Origin: an uncultured Erysipelotrichaceae bacterium
Lineage (GTDB): Bacteria > Bacillota_I > Bacilli_A > Erysipelotrichales > Erysipelotrichaceae
Assembly: GCA_944327105.1 (NCBI GenBank)
Contig: CALVGN010000007.1
Coordinates: 1-49,333, forward strand
DNA length: 49,333 nucleotides
Reading direction: 5' to 3'
Positions within the stretch are counted from its first letter, which is position 1; each line of letters starts with the position of its first letter. This document shows positions 45,789 through 49,333 of the stretch, one piece after another. The notes under the pieces were generated by a model that was not told the DNA's origin, ran no database searches, and saw nothing but the letters and a program-made list of their open reading frames with translations. A program made the translations under genes and the position numbers.

Positions 45789-47327
45789 ATGGCAGATAAG
45801 ATCATCGTATTGGATTTTGGCAGTCAGTATAATCAATTGATCGCCCGTCGCATCCGTGAATTCAATGTATTTTCTCAATTGGAACCGCATACACGCAGTG
45901 CTGAAGAAATCATGGCATTTGGGGATGTCAAAGGCATCGTATTCAGTGGTGGTCCCAACAGTGTTTATGATGATCATGCATTCAAGTGTGATCCAAAAAT
46001 CTTTGAATTGGGTGTCCCCATTCTTGGCATCTGCTATGGCATGCAGATGACCCATTATATGTTGGGTGGGAATGTCAAAGCGTGTGAAACGAAAGAATAT
46101 GGTCGAACCAGTATCGATGTGGTCAAACCCAATCCGTTGTTTGAGGGTACACCGAATCAACAGATCGTCTGGATGAGTCATGGGGATCAGGTCGACAAAC
46201 TGGCCGATGGGTTTGAAGTGATCGCTTCCTCTTCCACCTGCCCGTATGCCGCCAGCTACAATCCGCATAAAAACATCTATACCGTGCAGTTTCATCCGGA
46301 AGTGCGCCACAGTGAATATGGCAATACATTGTTGAAAAATTTCGTATTCAATGTATGTCATGCCACAGCCAACTGGAATATGGCCTCTTTCATCGATATG
46401 AAGGTCAATGAAATTCGGGAAAAAGTTGGCAATGATAAAGTCTTGCTGGCATTAAGTGGCGGAGTGGATTCATCCGTGACGGCCGCTTTATTGGATAAAG
46501 CCATCGGCAGCCAATTGTATTGCATGTTTATCGATCACGGTTTGATGCGTTTGAATGAAGGCGATGCCGTGATGAAAATGTTTGAAGGCAAGGATTTGAA
46601 TATCACCCGCATTGATGCGGCGGATGATTTTTTGGGAAAACTCAAAGGAGTCAGTGATCCAGAGCAAAAGCGAAAGATCATCGGTGCCGAGTTTATCCAT
46701 ACCTTCCAAAGAGAAGTGAAAAAACTGGTGGAAAGCGAAGATATCCATTGGTTGGCCCAAGGGACGTTATATACGGACGTGATCGAAAGTGGTACGACCA
46801 CGGCACAGACGATCAAGAGTCACCATAATGTGGGTGGTTTGCCCAAGGATATGAATTTTAAATTGATCGAACCATTGAATACCTTGTTCAAGGATGAAGT
46901 CCGTGCATTGGGCATTGAATTGGGTTTGCCGGAAGAGATGGTGTGGCGACAACCATTCCCAGGACCTGGTTTAGGTATCCGTGTCATTGGTGAGATCACA
47001 CCGCAGCGTTTGGAAATCGTCCGTCAAAGCGATGCGATCTTACGTGAAGAAATCGCAAAAGCCGGATTGAGTCGAGAAATCTGGCAGTATTTCACCTGCT
47101 GCACCAATATGCGTAGCGTGGGCGTCATGGGAGATCAGAGAACCTATGATTATGCCGTTGCCATCCGTGCAGTGACCAGTATCGACGGGATGACAGCAGA
47201 TTATGCCAAGATCCCATATGAGGTATTGGATGTGATCAGCAATCGCATCGTCAATGAAGTCGCCCATGTCAACCGAGTGGTTTATGACATTACCAGTAAG
47301 CCGCCTGGAACGATCGAGTTCGAATGA
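45789..47327 (+). CDS. guaA: GMP synthase (glutamine-hydrolysing)
   Basis: From ATG 45789 the enzyme has 512 residues. The amidotransferase domain has [19 protein letters not shown], the nucleophile in LGICYGMQ, and the His-Glu in [11 protein letters not shown]. The ATP-pyrophosphatase domain has [17 protein letters not shown]. The dimerisation domain ends [16 protein letters not shown]. It makes GMP from XMP. AGAGGAGA precedes this ATG; the upstream in-frame ATG at 45750 lies in the promoter. The 3' end is a well-known integration target, and a mobile element begins right after the stop. Confidence 0.97.
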   Translation: MADKIIVLDFGSQYNQLIARRIREFNVFSQLEPHTRSAEEIMAFGDVKGIVFSGGPNSVYDDHAFKCDPKIFELGVPILGICYGMQMTHYMLGGNVKACETKEYGRTSIDVVKPNPLFEGTPNQQIVWMSHGDQVDKLADGFEVIASSSTCPYAASYNPHKNIYTVQFHPEVRHSEYGNTLLKNFVFNVCHATANWNMASFIDMKVNEIREKVGNDKVLLALSGGVDSSVTAALLDKAIGSQLYCMFIDHGLMRLNEGDAVMKMFEGKDLNITRIDAADDFLGKLKGVSDPEQKRKIIGAEFIHTFQREVKKLVESEDIHWLAQGTLYTDVIESGTTTAQTIKSHHNVGGLPKDMNFKLIEPLNTLFKDEVRALGIELGLPEEMVWRQPFPGPGLGIRVIGEITPQRLEIVRQSDAILREEIAKAGLSREIWQYFTCCTNMRSVGVMGDQRTYDYAVAIRAVTSIDGMTADYAKIPYEVLDVISNRIVNEVAHVNRVVYDITSKPPGTIEFE

Positions 47328-47458
47328 TTTCAAGGTCTTGAAAAACCGCATAGTTAATCGGTTTCTTGGCTTTTGAAATGCATCGTGGCAACGATTTGGC
47401 AACACTTTTTATTATTTTGTGCAACAAATGGCCTTTCCCGTGGCCTACAAGTGAGGGG
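47328..47458. mobile_element. Probable left end of an integrative element (guaA attachment site region)
   Basis: TTTCAAG-GT-CTTGAAA (47328-47343) is a perfect palindrome that starts at the base after the guaA stop. TGGCAAC is repeated at 47385-47391 and 47396-47402, 11 bp apart, as expected for integrase arm sites. Composition changes here from the host pattern to the element's. The matching repeat at the other end lies beyond the window. Confidence 0.55.
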
Positions 47459-47947
47459 TCAAAAGAGGTCTTGGCGCGGCACTTTCACATAGTTCTGGGC
47501 TTTGTCAAACTCCGGGTAGAGGTAGCGCCACTTGTCGTAATCCTCTTTGGAAATCTCACCAGCCTCCAGCCTGGAAGCAGTCTGCTGCCAGGAGCAGAGC
47601 ATTTGATGCAGTCGGGCGGCGTCTTTATTTTTCCGCACATCGACCTTCAAGCAGACTTCTCCATCCGTCTCGCTGATTTTGAGCCCGTAGTTGTCCTCCA
47701 GGGTAAACAGGGTGTGCATCAGCCCCACATAGGAGTCTATATCCGGGACAGAGAGGGCATGGGGCGAGACATCCAGTACCTGGGCCAAAGCAGCGGTAAG
47801 GTCTGCCTTTGGGGTTCTTGACCCTGTTTCGTACTGAGCAAGGCGCACATCCGCAGACTTCTCCGGGAAGCCCAGCGCCATACCGAGATATTTTTGTGTC
47901 ATCCCCCGCAGGAGACGGAAAAAGTGAATCCGTTCGCCGATCGCCAT
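47459..47947 (-). CDS. XRE-family transcriptional regulator of the integrative element
   Basis: From ATG 47947 the product has 162 residues. The N-terminal HTH is IGERIHFFRLLRGMTQKYLGMALGFPEKSADVRLAQYETGSRTPKADLTAALAQVLDVSPHAL. The C-terminal part (LFTLEDNYGLKISETDGEVCLKVDV, then a helical segment to the end) is typical of regulators near integrases of Firmicute integrative elements. GC content and codon use are higher than in the host genes. It is divergent from xis-int and probably represses them through sites in the intergenic region. Confidence 0.88.
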   Translation of the reverse strand: MAIGERIHFFRLLRGMTQKYLGMALGFPEKSADVRLAQYETGSRTPKADLTAALAQVLDVSPHALSVPDIDSYVGLMHTLFTLEDNYGLKISETDGEVCLKVDVRKNKDAARLHQMLCSWQQTASRLEAGEISKEDYDKWRYLYPEFDKAQNYVKVPRQDLF

Positions 47948-47993
47948 ACATCCAGCTCCCATCTATGGTTGTCCTTATATGAAACATAGCATA

Positions 47994-48109
47994 TTTGCTT
48001 AGTTCTGTCAAGATAATCTAAGCAAATTTATTTAACAATATTTCTTCTAAAAGGCTTGAACTAAGCTTATATGTATAGTATTATAAGAATACTAAGCGGA
48101 TAAGCTTAG
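47994..48109. promoter_or_regulatory. Repeated CTAAGC operator-like sites between XRE and xis genes
   Basis: TTTGCTTAG (47994-48002) and CTAAGCAAA (48018-48026) form an inverted repeat. Further copies are CTAAGCTTAT (48061-48070) and ACTAAGCGGATAAGCTTAG (48091-48109). Four related half-sites in a divergent promoter region suggest binding sites for the XRE repressor. Confidence 0.5.
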
Positions 48110-48250
48110 ATAATATAGCGAATCAAATGGCCCGTCAGATTTTTGGTTGCGAAACCGAGAAAAAGTGGCGGACATAAGTAAGGAGGCATTTATGAAACAC
48201 AACACTTGCAGGCAGCAGTCATTAACAACAACGAAAGGAAGGGATTTACC

Positions 48251-48454
48251 ATGGCAAATCAGATTTTTATGCGTGTGGACGAAGTGGCCGAAGAGCTGGG
48301 GGTGTCCGTACCCTACGCCTATAAGCTCATCCGGCAGATGAACGAGGAACTGGCAAAAACCGGCTGCATCACGATTTCCGGCCGGATCGACCGCAAGTTC
48401 TTCCATGAGAAGTTTTATGGCACGAGAACCGAGACGACGAGAAAGGGGGAGTAA
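48251..48454 (+). CDS. xis: Excisionase (Xis-type winged-helix protein)
   Basis: From ATG 48251, behind AAAGGAAGGG, the product has 67 residues: MANQIFMRVDEVAEELGVSVPYAYKLIRQMNEELAKTG, a MerR/excisionase-type HTH, followed by ISGRIDRKFFHEKFYG. Excisionases bend attachment-site DNA and direct the integrase towards excision. It is 2 nt upstream of the integrase ATG, the usual xis-int arrangement. GC-rich codon use differs from the chromosome to the left. Confidence 0.9.
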   Translation: MANQIFMRVDEVAEELGVSVPYAYKLIRQMNEELAKTGCITISGRIDRKFFHEKFYGTRTETTRKGE

Positions 48455-48456
48455 TT

Positions 48457-49333
48457 ATGGCAGCGTTTAAGAACAAGGACAACGGCACCTGGTATGTGCA
48501 GTTCCGCTACACCGACTGGAAGGGTGAGCGCCAGCAGAAACTCAAAAGGGGCTTTGCCACCAAGCGAGAGGCGCTGGAATGGGAACGGGAGTTTCTGATG
48601 GAAAAGCAGGCCGATGTGAACATGACCTTTGAGAGCTTCGTTGCTCTCTACGAGAGGGACATTAAGCCCAAGTTGAAGCTCAACACCTGGCTCACCAAGG
48701 AGAGCATCATCAAAAAGAAGATCCTGCCCTATTTTGCCAAGCGGAAGCTGTCGGAGATCACGGCCAAGGACATCATGCGCTGGCAGAACGAGATTCGGGA
48801 AATGCGGGACTGCCACGGCAAGCCTCTGTCCAAAACCTACCTGAAAACGGTTCACAATCAGCTCAGCGCCATCTTTAACCACGCTGCCCGATTTTACGGC
48901 CTAAACCTCAACCCGGCTCGGCAGGCGGGCAACATGGGGGCGGAGGAACGAAAGGAGATGCTGTTCTGGACACGGGAGGAGTACACTAAGTTTTCCGAAG
49001 CCATGATGGATAAGCCGCTGTCTTTCTACGCCTTTGAGGTGCTTTACTGGTGCGGCATCCGGGAGGGAGAGCTGCTGGCCCTGACCCCGGCAGACTTCGA
49101 CTTTGAGAAGCGCACCCTCACCATCAACAAGTCGTACCAGCGGCTCAACAAGCAGGATGTCATTACCACCCCTAAGACGCCCAAGAGCAATCGAGTGATC
49201 CAGATTCCCCAGTTCCTGTGTGACGAGTTGCAGGACTACCTCAAGCAACTCTATGGAGTGGAGCCGGGCAGCCGGATGTTTCCCATCAGCAAAAGCTATC
49301 TCCACCGGGAAATGGACCGAGGCTGTAAGCAAA
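48457..49333 (+). CDS. int: Tyrosine recombinase / integrase (3' end outside window)
   Basis: The 292 codons visible start at ATG 48457 after GGGGGAG. The first ~50 residues (MAAFKNKDNGTWYVQFRYTDWKGERQQKLKRGFATKREALEWEREF) are the arm-DNA-binding domain of Tn916/ICE-type integrases. A SAM-like core-binding domain follows (about 60-170). The catalytic domain begins with WTREEYTKFSEAM and carries the first catalytic Arg in YWCGIREGELLAL. The later H-x-x-R and the Tyr nucleophile lie beyond the window. It integrates the element by site-specific recombination, probably at the guaA 3' end. The AbiE and DUF3644 genes are not part of this element. Confidence 0.94.
   Translation, partial: MAAFKNKDNGTWYVQFRYTDWKGERQQKLKRGFATKREALEWEREFLMEKQADVNMTFESFVALYERDIKPKLKLNTWLTKESIIKKKILPYFAKRKLSEITAKDIMRWQNEIREMRDCHGKPLSKTYLKTVHNQLSAIFNHAARFYGLNLNPARQAGNMGAEERKEMLFWTREEYTKFSEAMMDKPLSFYAFEVLYWCGIREGELLALTPADFDFEKRTLTINKSYQRLNKQDVITTPKTPKSNRVIQIPQFLCDELQDYLKQLYGVEPGSRMFPISKSYLHREMDRGCKQ

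Overview
The window looks like chromosome of a low-to-middling GC Firmicute. Gene content and order (rnmV-rsmA-ispE, Tex, GpmI, CIRCE/HrcA control, a guanine riboswitch before guaA, lactose/cellobiose-type PTS) fit Bacilli/Erysipelotrichia-like bacteria; the exact family is an inference with low confidence. The last ~2 kb (from about 47,330) has richer GC, different codon use, and an XRE regulator, excisionase and tyrosine integrase. It is the edge of an integrative element sitting directly behind guaA.

Layout. 1-5.7 kb: a partial ATP-grasp protein (minus strand), an M19 dipeptidase, a tiny cysteine-rich protein overlapping a secreted metallo-beta-lactamase-fold lipoprotein, Tex, and a small unknown. 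5.7-14.1 kb: a beta-glucoside utilisation cluster with a PRD/EIIB/EIIA regulator, separate PTS EIIB, EIIA and EIIC genes, two GH1 6-phospho-beta-glucosidases and an AEC permease. 14.1-15.2 kb: two Hsp20 genes behind a CIRCE operator. 15.2-26 kb: a LURP-one-like protein, membrane proteins with a CmpB domain, GNAT, HAD, htpG (with its own CIRCE) divergent from rnmV-rsmA-ispE, and a DUF4352-like lipoprotein. 26-30.6 kb: an orphan transposase-like HTH protein, a HAD phosphatase, gpmI and an AbiE toxin-antitoxin pair with a perfect operator palindrome. 31-36.5 kb: an envelope redox cluster made of an FMN-binding-like lipoprotein, ApbE, two rhodanese-fold lipoproteins (one without its catalytic Cys) and a nitroreductase-fold lipoprotein facing a LysR regulator. 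36.7-41.2 kb: HAD enzymes, a DMT transporter, a DUF3644 HEPN-like protein followed by a structured intergenic RNA candidate, ArsC-family and VOC proteins. 41.2-42.9 kb: a His/Cys-rich secreted protein, an ECF sigma factor and an RsgI-like anti-sigma factor with a His-rich tail, behind a candidate ECF promoter. 43-47.3 kb: a membrane-anchored unknown, pyrG, a guanine riboswitch and guaA.

The most striking sequence-level feature is a dispersed palindrome, TGGTNNNACCA (usually ATGGT-YNR-ACCAT). I located 61 exact copies in 49.3 kb where about 0.75 is expected at equal base composition. Copies lie in coding sequence, in terminator stems, over start codons, and a few bases upstream of -10 hexamers that lack a recognisable -35. 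Several genes carrying the motif or a good -10 box begin within 6-9 nt of that box and may be leaderless. The strongest candidates for a new functional system are this repeat family, the His/Cys-rich ECF sigma module, and the envelope flavin/rhodanese cluster.
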